This document shows positions 25,801-39,048 of a stretch of 64,000 nt of DNA, piece after piece. The position numbers and the translations under genes were made by a program. Positions within the stretch are counted from its first letter, which is position 1. Every line of letters begins with the position of its first letter. The notes below the pieces were generated by a model. It had not been told where the DNA came from. It worked only from the letters and a program-made list of their open reading frames with translations, and did no database searches. Source of the stretch: Hydractinia symbiolongicarpus (Eukaryota; Cnidaria; Hydrozoa; Anthoathecata; Hydractiniidae); contig NC_079887.1 of the NCBI RefSeq assembly GCF_029227915.1, positions 25,667,650-25,731,649 on the forward strand, read 5' to 3'.

Positions 25801-27274
25801 TTTAAAAACTACAAGTCTCATGCGTTTTAGTGGTGAAAAAATAATTTAAAAATTCGTTCGGGAAATGAGTTTACGCACTGGGTACTTTCCTTGTATACTT
25901 TTGACTATACGGGCCGAGTCCGGGATTTACGGGAAATCGCAGGTTTTCGTTTGCCGGCGATTAAACTTCTTTTATTCAGCGTCTCATCAAAAATGTAAAC
26001 ATTTTTGAAAACTACAAGTCTCATGCGTTTTAGTGGTGAAAAAATAATTTAAAAAATCGTTCGGGAAATGAGTTTACTCCCTGGGTACTTTCTTTGTATG
26101 CTTTTGACTATGCGGGCCGAGTCCGGGGTTTACGGGAAATGGCGGGTTTTCGTTTGCCGGCGATTAAACTTCTTTTATTCAGCGTCTCATCAAAAATGAA
26201 AACATTTTTGAAAACTACAAATCTCAAGCGTTTTAGTGGTGAAAAGATAATTTAAAAAATCGTTTTGGAAATGAGTTTACTCACAGGGTACTTTCTTTGT
26301 AAACATTCGACTATTCGGGCCAAGCCCGGGGTTTACGGGAAATCGCGGGTTTTCGTTTGCCGGCGATTAAACCACTTTCATTATTCTTCTCATCAAAAAT
26401 GAAAACATTTTTGAAAACTACAAGTCTCATGCGTTTTAGTGGTGAAAAAATAATTTAAAAATTCGTTCGGGAAATGAGTTTACTCACTGGGTAATTTCCT
26501 TGTATACTTTTGACTATACGGGCCGAGTCCGGGATTTACGGGAAATCGCAGGTTTTCGTTTGCCGGCGATTAAACTTCTTTTATACTGCGTCTCATCAAA
26601 AATGAAAACATTTCTAAAAACTACAAGTCTCATGCGTTTTAGTGGTGAAAAAATAATTTAAAAAATCGTTCGGGAAATGAGTTTTCACCCTGGGTACTTT
26701 CTTTGTATACTTTTGACTATACGGGCCGAGTCCGGGATTTACGGGAAATCGCAGGTTTTCGTTTGCCGGCGATTAAACTTCTTTTATTCAGCGTCTCATC
26801 AAAAATGAAAACATTTTTGAAAACTACAAGTCTCATGCGTTTTAGTGGTGAAAAAATGAATTAAAAAAAGTTCGGGAAATGAGTTTAGTCCCTGGGTACT
26901 ATCTTTGTATACTTTTGACTATACGGGCCAAGCCGGGATTTACTGGAAATCGCAGGTTTTCGTTTGCCGGCGATTAAACCACTTTCATTAAGCGTCTCAT
27001 CAAAAATGAAAAGATTTCGGAAAACTACAAGTCTCATGCGTTTTAGTGGTGAAAAAATAATTTAAAAATTCGTTCGGGAAATGAGTTTACTTACTGGGTA
27101 CTTTCCTTGTATACTTTTGACTATACGGGCCGAGTCCGGGATTTACGGGAAATCGCGGGTTTTCGTTTGCCGGCGATTAAACTTCTTTTATTCAGCGTCT
27201 CATCAAAAATAAAAACATTTTTGAAAACTACAAGTCTCATGGGCTTTAGTGGTAAAATATAAATTTAAAAAATC
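22809..27274 (+). repeat. p-anchored 22-mer (p m h i h i j k' f h i j k' f g l g h i j e f)
   Basis: A 4466-bp interval between successive p monomers. It contains an internal 5-mer tandem duplication (described separately) and a second copy of the k' f g l g h i j module. It closes with e and f monomers, the f copy having a recombined catgggc, aaatataaat tail that leads into the next p. The following unit repeats this order without the duplicated 5-mer. Confidence 0.82.
23621..25652 (+). repeat. tandem duplication of a 1016-bp 5-mer (h i j k' f)
   Basis: Two adjacent 1016-bp copies, 23621-24636 and 24637-25652, of the order h i j k' f. The marker taattccctt sits at 23851 and 24867. Both copies carry aaaataaaaac in the i tail and gaaaaaaataattt at the end of j. 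The unit 22 monomers downstream has this string only once and partly fused, so the duplication is probably young. Confidence 0.87.
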
Positions 27275-30118
27275 GTTTGGGAAATGAGTTTACTCCCTGG
27301 GTACTTTCTTTGTATACTTTTGACTATACGGGCCGAGTCCGGGATTTACGGGAAGTCGCAGGTTTTCGTTTGCCAGCGATTTATCTTCTTTTATTCAGCG
27401 TCTCATCAAAAATAAAAACATTTTTGAAAACTACATGTCTCATGCGTTTTAGTGGTGAAAAAATAATTTCAAAAATCGTTCGGGAAATGAGTTTACTCCC
27501 TGGGTACTTTCTTTGTGTACTTTTGACTATACGGGCCGAGTCCAGGATTTACAAGAAATCGCAGGTTTTCGTTTGCCGGCGATTAAACTTCTTTTATTCA
27601 GCGTCTCATCAAAAATGAAAACATTTTTGAAAACTACAAGTCTCATGCGTTTTAGTGGTGAAAAGATAATTTAAAAAATCGTTTTGGAAATGAGTTTACT
27701 CACAGGGTACTTTCTTTGTAAACATTCGACTATTCGGGCCAAGCCCGGGGTTTACGGGAAATCGCGGGTTTTCGTTTGCCGGCGATTAAACAACTTTCAT
27801 TAATCTTCTTATCAAAAATGAAAACATTTTTGAAAACTACAAGCCTCATGCGTTTTAGGGGTGAAAAAATAATTTAAAAATTCGTTCGGGAAATGAGTTT
27901 ACTCACTGGGTACTTTCCTTGTATACTTTTGACTATACGGGCCGAGTCCGGGATTTACGGGAAATCTCGGGTTTTCGTTTGCCGGCGATTAAACTTCTTT
28001 TATTCAGCGTCTCATCAAAAATGAAAACATTTTTGAAAACTACAAGTCTCAAGCGTTTTAGTGGTGAAAAGATAATTTAAAAAATCGTTTTGGAAATGAG
28101 TTTACTCACAGGGTACTTTCTTTGTAAACATTCGACTATTCGGGCCAAGCCCGGGGTTTACGGGAAATCGCGGGTTTTCGTTTGCCGGCGATTAAACCAC
28201 TTTCATTAAGCGTCTCATCAAAAATGAAAACATTTCTGAAAACTACAAGTCTCATGCGTTTTAGTGGTGAAAAAATAATTTAAAAATTCGTTCGGGAAAT
28301 GAGTTTACTCACTGGGTAATTCCCTTGTATACTTTTGACTATACGGGCCGAGTCCGGGATTTACGGGAAATCGCAGGTTTTCGTTTGCCGGCGATTAAAC
28401 TTCTTTTATTCAGCGTCTCATCAAAAATGAAAACATTTTTGAAAACTACAAGTCTCATGCGTTTTAGTGGTGAAAAAAATAATTTAAAAATTCGTTAGGA
28501 AAATGAGTTTACTCACTGGGTACTTTCCTTGTATACATTTGACTATACGAGCCGAGTCCGGGATTTACGGGAAATCGCAGGTTTTCGTTTGCCGGCGATT
28601 AAACCACTTTCATTAAGCGTCTCATCAAAAATGAAAAGATTTCGGAAAACTACAAGTCTCATGCGTTTTAGTGGTGAAAAAATAATTTAAAAATTCGTTC
28701 GGGAAATGAGTTTACTTACTGGGTACTTTCCTTGTATACTTTTGACTATACGGGCCGAGTCCGGGATTTACGGGAAATCGCGGGTTTTCGTTTGCCGGCG
28801 ATTAAACTTCTTTTATTCAGCGTCTCATCAAAAATGAAAACATTTTTGAAAACTACAAGTCTCATGCGTTTTAGTGGTGAAATAATAATTTAAAAAATCG
28901 TTCGGGAAATGAGTTTACTCCCTGGGTACTTTCTTTGTATGCTTTTGACTATGCGGGCCGAGTCCGCGGTTTACGGGAAATGGCGGGTTTTCGTTTGCCG
29001 GCGATTAAACCACTTTCATTAATCTTCTCATCAAAAATGAAAACATTTTTGAAAACTACAAGTCTCATGCGTTTTAGTGGTGAAAAAATAATTTAAAAAT
29101 TCGTTCGGGAAATGAGTTTACGCACTGGGTACTTTCCTTGTATACTTTTGACTATACGGGCCGAGTCCGGGATTTACGGGAAATCGCAGGTTTTCGTTTG
29201 CCGGCGATTAAACTTCTTTTATTCAGCGTCTCATCAAAAATGTAAACATTTTTGAAAACTACAAGTCTCATGCGTTTTAGTGGTGAAAAAATAATTTAAA
29301 AAATCGTTCGGGAAATGAGTTTACTCCCTGGGTACTTTCTTTGTATGCTTTTGACTATGCGGGCCGAGTCCGGGGTTTACGGGAAATGGCGGGTTTTCGT
29401 TTGCCGGCGATTAAACTTCTTTTATTCAGCGTCTCATCAAAAATGAAAACATTTTTGAAAACTACAAATCTCAAGCGTTTTAGTGGTGAAAAGATAATTT
29501 AAAAAATCGTTTTGGAAATGAGTTTACTCACAGGGTACTTTCTTTGTAAACATTCGACTATTCGGGCCAAGCCCGGGGTTTACGGGAAATCGCGGGTTTT
29601 CGTTTGCCGGCGATTAAACCACTTTCATTATTCTTCTCATCAAAAATGAAAACATTTTTGAAAACTACAAGTCTCATGCGTTTTAGTGGTGAAAAAATAA
29701 TTTAAAAATTCGTTCGGGAAATGAGTTTACTCACTGGGTAATTTCCTTGTATACTTTTGACTATACGGGCCGAGTCCGGGATTTACGGGAAATCGCAGGT
29801 TTTCGTTTGCCGGCGATTAAACTTCTTTTATTCTGCGTCTCATCAAAAATGAAAACATTTCTAAAAACTACAAGTCTCATACGTTTTAGTGGTGAAAAAA
29901 TAATTTAAAAAATCGTTCGGGAAATGAGTTTTCACCCTGGGTACTTTCTTTGTATACTTTTGACTATACGGGCCGAGTCCGGGATTTACGGGAAATCGCA
30001 GGTTTTTGTTTGCCGGCGATTAAACTTCTTTTATTCAGCGTCTCATCAAAAATGAAAACATTTTTGAAAACTACAAGTCTCATGCGTTTTAGTGGTGAAA
30101 AAAATAATTTAAAAATTC
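27275..30118 (+). repeat. p-anchored block, 14 monomers with fused i/j
   Basis: Order is p m h i h i/j k' f g l g h i j. It parallels the preceding 22-mer but lacks the extra 5-mer, and its second i is fused to j. It includes the third copy of the k' f g l g h i j module, offset about 3247 bp from the second. In the p monomer a TAA has become TCA (aataatttcaaa), which lengthens a chance reading frame to 113 codons without any sign of coding function. Confidence 0.82.
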
Positions 30119-32147
30119 GTTAGGGAAATGAGTTTACTCACTGGGTACTTTCCTTGTATACATTTGACTATACGAGCCGAGACCGGGATTTACGGGAAAT
30201 CGCGGGTTTTCGTTTGCCGGCGATTAAACTTCTTTTATTCAGCGTCTCATCAAAAATGAAAACATTTTTAAAAACTACAAGTCTCATGGGCTTTAGTGGT
30301 AAAATATAAATTTAAGAAATCGTTTGGGAAATGAGTTTATTCCCTGGGTACTTTCTTTGTATACTTTTGACTATACGGGCCGAGTCCGGGATTTACGGGA
30401 AATCGCAGGTTTTCGTTTGCCGGCGATTAAACTTCTTTTATTCAGTGTCTCATCAAAAATGAAAACATTTTTTAAAACTACAAGTCTCATGCGTTTTAGT
30501 GGTGAAAAAATAATTTAAAAAATCGTTCGAGAAATGAGTTTACACCCTGGGTACTTTCTTTGTATACTTTTGACTATACGGGCCGAGTCCGGGATTTACG
30601 GCAAATCGCAGGTTTTCGTTTGCCGGCGATTAAACCACTTTCATTAAGCGTCTCACCAAAAATGAAAAGATTTCTAAAAACTACAAGTCTCATACGTTTT
30701 AGTGGTGAAAAAATAATTTAAAAAATCGTTCGGAAAATGAGTTTACTCCCTGGGTACTTTCTTTGTATACTTTTGACTATACGGGCCGAGTCCGGGATTT
30801 ACGGGAAATCGCGGGTATTCGTTTGCCGGCGATTTAACTTCTTTTATTCAGCGTCTCATCACAAATGAAAACATTTTTAAAAACTACAAGTCTCATGGGC
30901 TTTAGTGGTGAAATAATAATTTAAAAAATCGTTTGGGAAATTAGTTTACTCCCTGGGTACTTTCTTTGTATACTTTTGACTATACGGGCCGAGTCCGGGA
31001 TTTACGGGAAATCGCAGGTTTTCGTTTGCCGGCGATTAAACTTCTTTTATTCAGCGTCTCATCAAAAATGAAAACATTTTTGAAAACTACAAGTCTCATG
31101 CGTTTTAGTGGTGAAAAAATGAATTAAAAAAAGTTCGGGAAATGAGATTAGTCCCTGGGTACTATCTTTGTATACTTTTGACTATACGGGCCAAGCCGGG
31201 ATTTACTGGAAATCGCAGGTTTTCGTTTGCCGGCGATTAAACCACTTTCATTAAGCGTCTCATCAAAAATGAAAAGATTTCGGAAAACTACAAGTCTCAT
31301 GCGTTTTAGTGGTGAAAAAATAATTTAAAAATTCGTTTGGGAAATGAGTTTACTTACTGGGTACTTTCCTTGTATACTTTTGACTATGCGGGCCGAGTCC
31401 GGGGTTTACGGGAAATGGCGGGTTTTCGTTTGCCGGCGATTAAACCACTTTCATTAATCTTCTCCACAAAAATGAAAACATTTTTAAAAACTACAAGTCT
31501 CAAGCGTTTTAGTGGTGAAAAGATAATTTAAAAAATCGTTTTGGAAATGAGTTTACTCACAGGGTACTTTCTTTGTAAACATTCGACTATTCGGGCCAAG
31601 CCCGGGGTTTACGGGAGATCGCGGGTTTTCGTTTGCCGGCGATTAAACCACTTTCATTAAGCGTCTCATCAAAAATGAAAACATTTCTGAAAACTACAAG
31701 TCTCATGCGTTTTAGTGGTGAAAAATTAATTTAAAAAATCGTTCGGGAAATGAGTTTACACCCTGGGTACTTTCTTTGTATACTTTTGACTATACGGGCC
31801 AAATCCGGGATTTACGGGAAATCGCAGGTTTTCGTTTGCCGGCGATTAAACTTCTTTTATTCAGCGTCTCATCAAAAATGAAAACATTTTTGAAAACTAC
31901 AAGTCTCATGCGTTTTAGTGGTGAAAAAAATAATTTAAAAATTCGTTAGGGAAATGAGTTTACTCACTGGGTACTTTCCTTGTATACATTTGACTATACG
32001 AGCCGAGACCGGGATTTACGGGAAATCGCGGGTTTTCGTTTACCGGCGATTAAACTTCTTTTATTCAGCGTCTCATCAAAAATGAAAACATTTTTAAAAA
32101 CTACAAGTCTCATGGGCTTTAGTGGTAAAATATAAATTTAAAAAATC
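30119..32147 (+). repeat. 10-monomer block k a b c d e f/g h b' k
   Basis: A further copy of the k-a-b-c-d-e string, with markers 812 bp apart at 30282 and 31094. It is followed by a monomer that is f-like in its 5' part and g-like in its 3' part, an h monomer, an acaccctggg monomer with gccaaatccggg, and a k. This is the rightmost complete a-b-c-d-e run that I can see. Confidence 0.8.
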
Positions 32148-33771
32148 GTTTGGGAAATGAGTTTACTCCCTGGGTACTTTCTTTGTATACTTTTGACTAT
32201 ACGGGCCGAGTCCGGGATTTACGGGAAATGGCAGGTTTTCGTTTGCCGGCGATTAAACTTCTTTTATTCAGTGTCTCATCAAAAATGAAAACATTTTTGA
32301 AAACTACAAGTCTCAGGCGTTTTAGTGGTGAAAAAATAATTTAAAAAATCGTTCGAGAAATGAGTTTACACCCTGGGTACTTTCTTTGTATACTTTTGAC
32401 TATACGGGCCGAGTCCGGGATTTACGGCAAATCGCAGGTTTTCGTTTGCCGGCGATTAAACAACTTTCATTAAGCGTCTCACCAAAAATGAAAAGATTTC
32501 TAAAAACTACAAGTCTCATGCGTTTTAGTGGTGAAATAATAATTTAAAAAATCGTTTGGGAAATTAGTTTACTCCCTGGGTACTTTCTTTGTATACTTTT
32601 GACTATACGGGCCGAGTCCGGGATTTACGGGAAATCGCAGGTTTTCGTTTGCCGGCGATTAAACTTCTTTTATTCTGCGTCTCATCAAAAATGAAAACAT
32701 TTCTAAATACTACAAGTCTCATGGGCTTTAGTGGTGAAATAATAATTTAAATAATCGTTTGGGAAATGAGTTTACTCCCTGGGTACTTTCTTTGTATACT
32801 TTTGACTATACGGGCCGAGTCCGGGATTTACGGGAAATCGCAGGTTTTTGTTTGCCGGCGAATAAACTTCTTTTATTCAGCGTCTCTTCAAAAATGAAAA
32901 CATTTTTGAAAACTACAAGTCTCAAGCGTTTTAGTGGTGAAAAGATAATTTAAAAAATCGTTTTGGAAATGAGTTTACTCACAGGGTACTTTCTTTGTAA
33001 ACATTCGACTATTCGGGCCAAGCCCGGGGTTTACGGGAAATCGCGGGTTTTCGTTTGCCGGCGATTAAACAACTTTCATTAAGCGTCTCATCAAAAATGA
33101 AAACATTTCTGAAAACTACAAGTCTCATGCGTTTTAGTGGTGAAAAAATAATTTAAAAATTCGTTCGGGAAATGAGTTTACTCACTGGGTACTTTCCTTG
33201 TATAATTTTGACTATACGGGCCGAGTCCGGGATTTACGGGAAATCGCGGGTTTTCGTTTGCCGGTGATTAAACTTCCTTTATTCTGCGTTTCATCAAAAA
33301 TGAAAACATTTCTAAAAACTACAAGTCTCATGGGCTTTAGTGGTGAAATAATAATTTAAATAATCGTTTGGGAAATGAGTTTACTCCCTGGGTACTTTCT
33401 TTGTATACTTTTGACTATACGGGCCGAGTCCGGGATTTACGGGAAATCGCAGGTTTTCGTTTGCCGGCGATTAAACTTCTTTTATTCAGCGTCTTATCAA
33501 AAATGAAAAAATTTTTGAAAACTACAAGTCTCATGTGTTTTAGTGGTGAAAAATTAATTTAAAAAATCGTTCGGGAAATGAGTTTACACCCTGGGTACTT
33601 TCTTTGTATACTTTTGACTATACGGGCCGAGTCTGGGATTTACGGGAAATCGCGGGTATTCGTTTGCCGGCGATTAAACTTCTTTTATTCAGCGTCTCAT
33701 CAAAAATGAAAACATTTTTGAAAACTACAAGTCTCATGCGTTTTAGTGGTGAAAAAATGAATTAAAAAATC
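32148..33771 (+). repeat. 8-monomer block a b d a h i a b/c
   Basis: This block has close counterparts about 15.4-15.6 kb downstream. The private marker tataattttgac lies at 33201 and again at 48829. The a monomers here follow a tttaaataatcg junction instead of aaatataaat. The last monomer joins a b-like 5' part (acaccctggg) to a c-like core (cgcgggtattcg). It is the start of the zone where c, d and e subtypes become dominant. Confidence 0.8.
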
Positions 33772-35395
33772 GCTCGGGAAATTAGTTTACTCCCTGGGTA
33801 CTATCTTTGTATACTTTTGACTATACGGGCCAAGCCCGGGATTTACTGGAAATCGCAGGTTTTCGTTTGCCGGCGATTAAACCACTTTCATTAAGCGTCT
33901 TATCAAAAATGAAAAGATTTCTGAAAACTACAAGTCTCATGCGTTTTAGTGGTGAAAAATTAATTTAAAAAATCGTTCGGGAAATGAGTTTACACCCTGG
34001 GTACTTTCTTTGTATACTTTTGACTATACGGGCCGAGTCCGGGATTTACGGCAAATCGCGGGTATTCGTTTGCCGGCGATTAAACTTCTTTTATTCAGCG
34101 TCTCATCAAAAATGAAAACATTTTTAAAAACTACAAGTCTCATAGGCTTTAGTGGTGAAATAATAATTTAAAAAATCGTTTGGGAAATTAGTTTACACCC
34201 TGGGTACTTTCTTTGTATACTTTTGACTATACGGGCCGAGTCCGGGATTTACGGGAAATCGCAAGTTTTCGTTTGCCGGCGATTAAACTTCTTTTATTCA
34301 GCGTCTCATCAAAAATGAAAACATTTTTGAAAACTACAAGTCTCATGCGTTTTAGTGGTGAAAAAATGAATTAAAAAATCGCTCGGGAAATTAGTTTACT
34401 CCCTGGGTACTATCTTTGTATACTTTTGACTATACGGGCCAAGCCCGGGATTTACTGGAAATCGCAGGTTTTCGTTTGCCGGCGATTAAACCACTTTCAT
34501 TAAGCGTCTTATCAAAAATGAAAAGATTTCTGAAAACTACAAGTCTCATGCGTTTTAGTGGTGAAAAAATAATTTGAAAAATCGTTCGGGAAATGAGTTT
34601 ACTCCCTTGGTACTTTCTTTGTATACTTTTGACTATACGGGCCGAGTCCGGGATTTACGGGAAATCGCGGGTATTCGTTTGCCGGCGCTTAAACTTCTTT
34701 TATTCAGCGTCTCATCAAAAATGAAAACATTTTTAAAAACTACAAGTCTCATGGGCTTTAGTGGTAAAATAATAATTTAAAAAATCGTTTGGGAAATTAG
34801 TTTACTCCCTGGGTACTTTCTTTGTATACTTTTGACTATACGGGCAGAGTCCGGGATTTACGGGAAATCGCAGGTTTTCGTTTGCCGGCGATTAAACTTC
34901 TTTTATTCAGCGTCTCATCAAAAATGAAAACATTTTTGAAAACTACAAGTCTCATGCGTTTTAGTGGTGAAAAAATGAATAAAAAAATCGTTCGGGAAAT
35001 GAGTTTACACCCTGGGTACTTTCTTTGTATACTTTTGACTATACGGGCCGAGTCCGGGATTTACGGCAAATCGCGGGTATTCGTTTGCCGGCGATTAAAC
35101 TTCTTTTATTCAGCGTCTCATCAAAAATGAAAACATTTTCGAAAACTACAAGTCTCATGCGTTTTAGTGGTGAAAAAATGAATTAAAAAATCGTTCGGGA
35201 AATGAGTTTACTCCCTGGGTACTATCTTTGTATACTTTTGACTATACGGGCCAAGCCCGGGATTTACGGGAAATCGCAGGTTTTCGTTTGCCGGCGATTA
35301 AACCACTGTCAATAAGCGTCTCATCAAAAATGAAAAGATTTCTGAAAATTACAAGTCTCATGCGTTTTAGTGGTGAAAAAATGAATTAAAAAATC
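33772..35395 (+). repeat. 8-mer HOR, first copy (1624 bp)
   Basis: Order is e* b/c d e* c d' b/c e, where e* has gctcgggaaattag (a d-like start on an e body). Private markers are cataggc, tcccttggtac, gccggcgctt and gggcagagtcc. Each recurs about 1623 bp downstream, for example the gaaaaatcgttcggg junction at about 34575 and 36198. The e copies here have gccaagcccggg, without the 1-bp loss seen in the left part of the window. Confidence 0.9.
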
Positions 35396-37018
35396 GCTCG
35401 GGAAATTAGTTTACTCCCTGGGTACTATCTTTGTATACTTTTGACTATACGGGCCAAGCCCGGGATTTACTGGAAATCGCAGGTTTTCGTTTGCCGGCGA
35501 TTAAACCACTTTCATTAAGCGTCTTATCAAAAATGAAAAGATTTCTGAAAACTACAAGTCTCATGCGTTTTAGTGGTGAAAAATTAATTTAAAAAATCGT
35601 TCGGGAAATGAGTTTACACCCTGGGTACTTTCTTTGTATACTTTTGACTATACGGGCCGAGTCCGGGATTTACGGCAAATCGCGGGTATTCGTTTGCCGG
35701 CGATTAAACTTCTTTTATTCAGCGTCTCATCAAAAATGAAAACATTTTTAAAAACTACAAGTCTCATAGGCTTTAGTGGTGAAATAATAATTTAAAAAAT
35801 CGTTTGGGAAATTAGTTTACACCCTGGGTACTTTCTTTGTATACTTTTGACTATACGGGCCGAGTCCGGGATTTACGGGAAATCGCAAGTTTTCGTTTGC
35901 CGGCGATTAAACTTCTTTTATTCAGCGTCTCATCAAAAATGAAAACATTTTTGAAAACTACAAGTCTCATGCGTTTTAGTGGTGAAAAATGAATTAAAAA
36001 ATCGCTCGGGAAATTAGTTTACTCCCTGGGTACTATCTTTGTATACTTTTGACTATACGGGCCAAGCCCGGGATTTACTGGAAATCGCAGGTTTTCGTTT
36101 GCCGGCGATTAAACCACTTTCATTAAGCGTCTTATCAAAAATGAAAAGATTTCTGAAAACTACAAGTCTCATGCGTTTTAGTGGTGAAAAAATAATTTGA
36201 AAAATCGTTCGGGAAATGAGTTTACTCCCTTGGTACTTTCTTTGTATACTTTTGACTATACGGGCCGAGTCCGGGATTTACGGGAAATCGCGGGTATTCG
36301 TTTGCCGGCGCTTAAACTTCTTTTATTCAGCGTCTCATCAAAAATGAAAACATTTTTAAAAACTACAAGTCTCATGGGCTTTAGTGGTAAAATAATAATT
36401 TAAAAAATCGTTTGGGAAATTAGTTTACTCCCTGGGTACTTTCTTTGTATACTTTTGACTATACGGGCAGAGTCCGGGATTTACGGGAAATCGCAGGTTT
36501 TCGTTTGCCGGCGATTAAACTTCTTTTATTCAGCGTCTCATCAAAAATGAAAACATTTTTGAAAACTACAAGTCTCATGCGTTTTAGTGGTGAAAAAATG
36601 AATAAAAAAATCGTTCGGGAAATGAGTTTACACCCTGGGTACTTTCTTTGTATACTTTTGACTATACGGGCCGAGTCCGGGATTTACGGCAAATCGCGGG
36701 TATTCGTTTGCCGGCGATTAAACTTCTTTTATTCAGCGTCTCATCAAAAATGAAAACATTTTCGAAAACTACAAGTCTCATGCGTTTTAGTGGTGAAAAA
36801 ATGAATTAAAAAATCGTTCGGGAAATGAGTTTACTCCCTGGGTACTATCTTTGTATACTTTTGACTATACGGGCCAAGCCCGGGATTTACGGGAAATCGC
36901 AGGTTTTCGTTTGCCGGCGATTAAACCACTTTCAATAAGCGTCTCATCAAAAATGAAAAGATTTCTTAAAATTACAAGTCTCATGCGTTTTAGTGGTGAA
37001 AAAATAATTTAAAAAATC
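35396..37018 (+). repeat. 8-mer HOR, second copy (1623 bp)
   Basis: Tandem copy of the preceding unit with very few differences: one A lost near 35985 (gaaaaatgaatt), ccactttcaataag against ccactgtcaataag, and tcttaaaatt against tctgaaaatt. The A-rich end of the final monomer is gaaaaaataattt instead of gaaaaaatgaatt, which marks the right limit of the match. Confidence 0.9.
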
Positions 37019-39048
37019 GTTCGGGAAATGAGTTTACTCCCTGGGTACTTTCTTTGTATACTTTTGACTATACGGGCCGAGTCCGGGATTTACGAGAAAT
37101 CGCGGGTATTCGTTTGCCGGCGATTAAACTTCTTTTATTCAGCGTCTCATCAAAAATGAAAACATTTTTAAAAACTACAAGTCTCATGGGCTTTAGTGGT
37201 GAAATAATAATTTAAAAAATCGTTTGGGAAATTAGTTTACTCCCTGGGTACTTTCTTTTTATACTTTTGACTATACGGGCCAAGCCCGGGATTTACGGGA
37301 ATTCGCAGGTTTTCGTTTGCCGGCAATTAAACCACTTTCATTAAGCGTCTCATCAAAAATGAAAAGTTTTCTGAAAACTACAAGTCTCATGCGTTTTAGT
37401 GTTGAAAAAAAAATTTAAAAAATCGTTCGGGAAATGAGTTTACTCCCTGGGTACTTTCTTTGTATACTTTTGACTATACGGGCCGAGTCCGGGATTTACG
37501 GGAAATTCCGGGTTTTCGTTTGCCGGCGATTAAACTTCTTTTATTCAGCGTCTCATCAGAAATGAAAACATTTTTGAAAACTACAAGTCTTATGCGCTTT
37601 AGTGGTGAAAAAATAATTTAAAAAATCGTTCTGGAAATGAGTTTACTCACAGGGTACTTTCTTTGTATACATTCGACTATACGGGCACAGCCCGGGATTT
37701 ACGGGAAATCGCGGGTTTTCGTTTGCCGGCGATTAAACTTCTTTTATTAAGCGTCTCATCAAAAATGAAAACATTTTTGAAAACTACAAGTCTCATGCGT
37801 TTTAGTGGTGAAAAAATAATTTAAAAAATCGTTCGGGAAATGAGTTTACTCCCTGGGTACTTTCTTTGTATACTTTTGACTATACGGGCCGAGTCCGGGA
37901 TTTACGGGAAGTCGCGGGTTTTCGTTTGCCGGCGATTAAACTTCTTTTATTCAGCGTCTCATCAAAAATGAAAACATTTTTGAAAACTACAAGTCTCATG
38001 CGTTTTAGTGGTGAAAAAATGAATTAAAAAATCGTTCGGGAAATGAGTTTACTCCCCGGGTACTATCTTTGTATACTTTTGACTATACGGGCCAAGCCCG
38101 GGATTTACGGGAAATCGCGGGTTTTCGTTTGCCGGCGATTAAACTTCTTTTATTCAGCGTCTCATCAGAAATGAAAACATTTTTAAAAACTACAAGTCTC
38201 ATGGGCTTTAGTGGTGAAATAATAATTTAAAAAATCGTTCGGGAAATGAGTTTACACCCCGGGTACTTTCTTTGTATACTTTTGACTATACGGGCCGAGT
38301 CCGGGATTTACAGGAAATCGCAGGTTTTCGTTTGCCGGCGATTAAACCACTTTCATTAAGCGTCTCATCAAAAATGAAAAGATTTCCGAAAACTACAAGT
38401 CTCATGCGTTTTAGTGGTGAAAAAATAATTTAAAAAATCGTTTGGGAAATTAGTTTACTCCCTGGGTACTTTCTTTGTAAACTTTTGACTATACGGGCCG
38501 AGTCCGGGATTTACGGGAAATCGCAGGTTTTCGTTTGCCGGCGATTAAACTTCTTTTATTCAACGTCTCATCAAAAATGAAAACATTTTTGAAAACTACA
38601 AGTCTCAAGCGTTTTAGTGGTGAAAAGATAATTTAAAAAATCGTTTTGGAAATGAGTTTACTCACAGGGTACTTTCTTTGTAAACATTCGACTATTCGGG
38701 CCAAGCCCGGGGTTTACGGGAAATCGCGGGTTTTCGTTTGCCGGCGATTAAACCACTTTCATTAAGCGTCTCATCAAAAATGAAAACATTTCTGAAAACT
38801 ACAAGTCTCATGCGTTTTAGTGGTGAAAAAATAATTTAAAAAATCGTTCGGGAAATGAGTTTACACCCTGGGTACTTTCTTTGTATACTTTTGACTATAC
38901 GGGCCGAGTCTGGGATTTACGGGAAATCGCAGGTTTTGGTTTGCCGGCAATTAAACTTCTTTTATTCAGCGTCTCATCAAAAATGAAAACATTTCTAAAA
39001 ACTACAAGTCTCATGCGTTTTAGTGGTGAAAAAATAATTTAAAAAATC
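37019..39048 (+). repeat. 10 monomers of mixed subtype order
   Basis: Exactly ten 203-bp monomers without an obvious internal HOR. They include c, a d variant with ctttttatac and ggcaattaaacc, q-like copies (tcagaaatg, tcttatgcgcttt, ttctgg), an s copy (acaccccggg, tttacagg) and an h. It is the first appearance of the q and s subtypes that dominate the right end. Single-copy changes such as gtgttgaaaa and ttttggtttgcc are scattered through it. Confidence 0.75.

Noticed and set aside
27277-27618. Longest open frame, 113 codons, and similar 96-102-codon frames at 7229, 10066, 34822, 36445 and 55321.
   Set aside because: They arise when the usual TAA at the end of a monomer is altered (ttcaaa, gaataaaa, ttgaaa), so that translation runs into the next monomer in another frame. 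No recognisable domain or family resemblance is seen.
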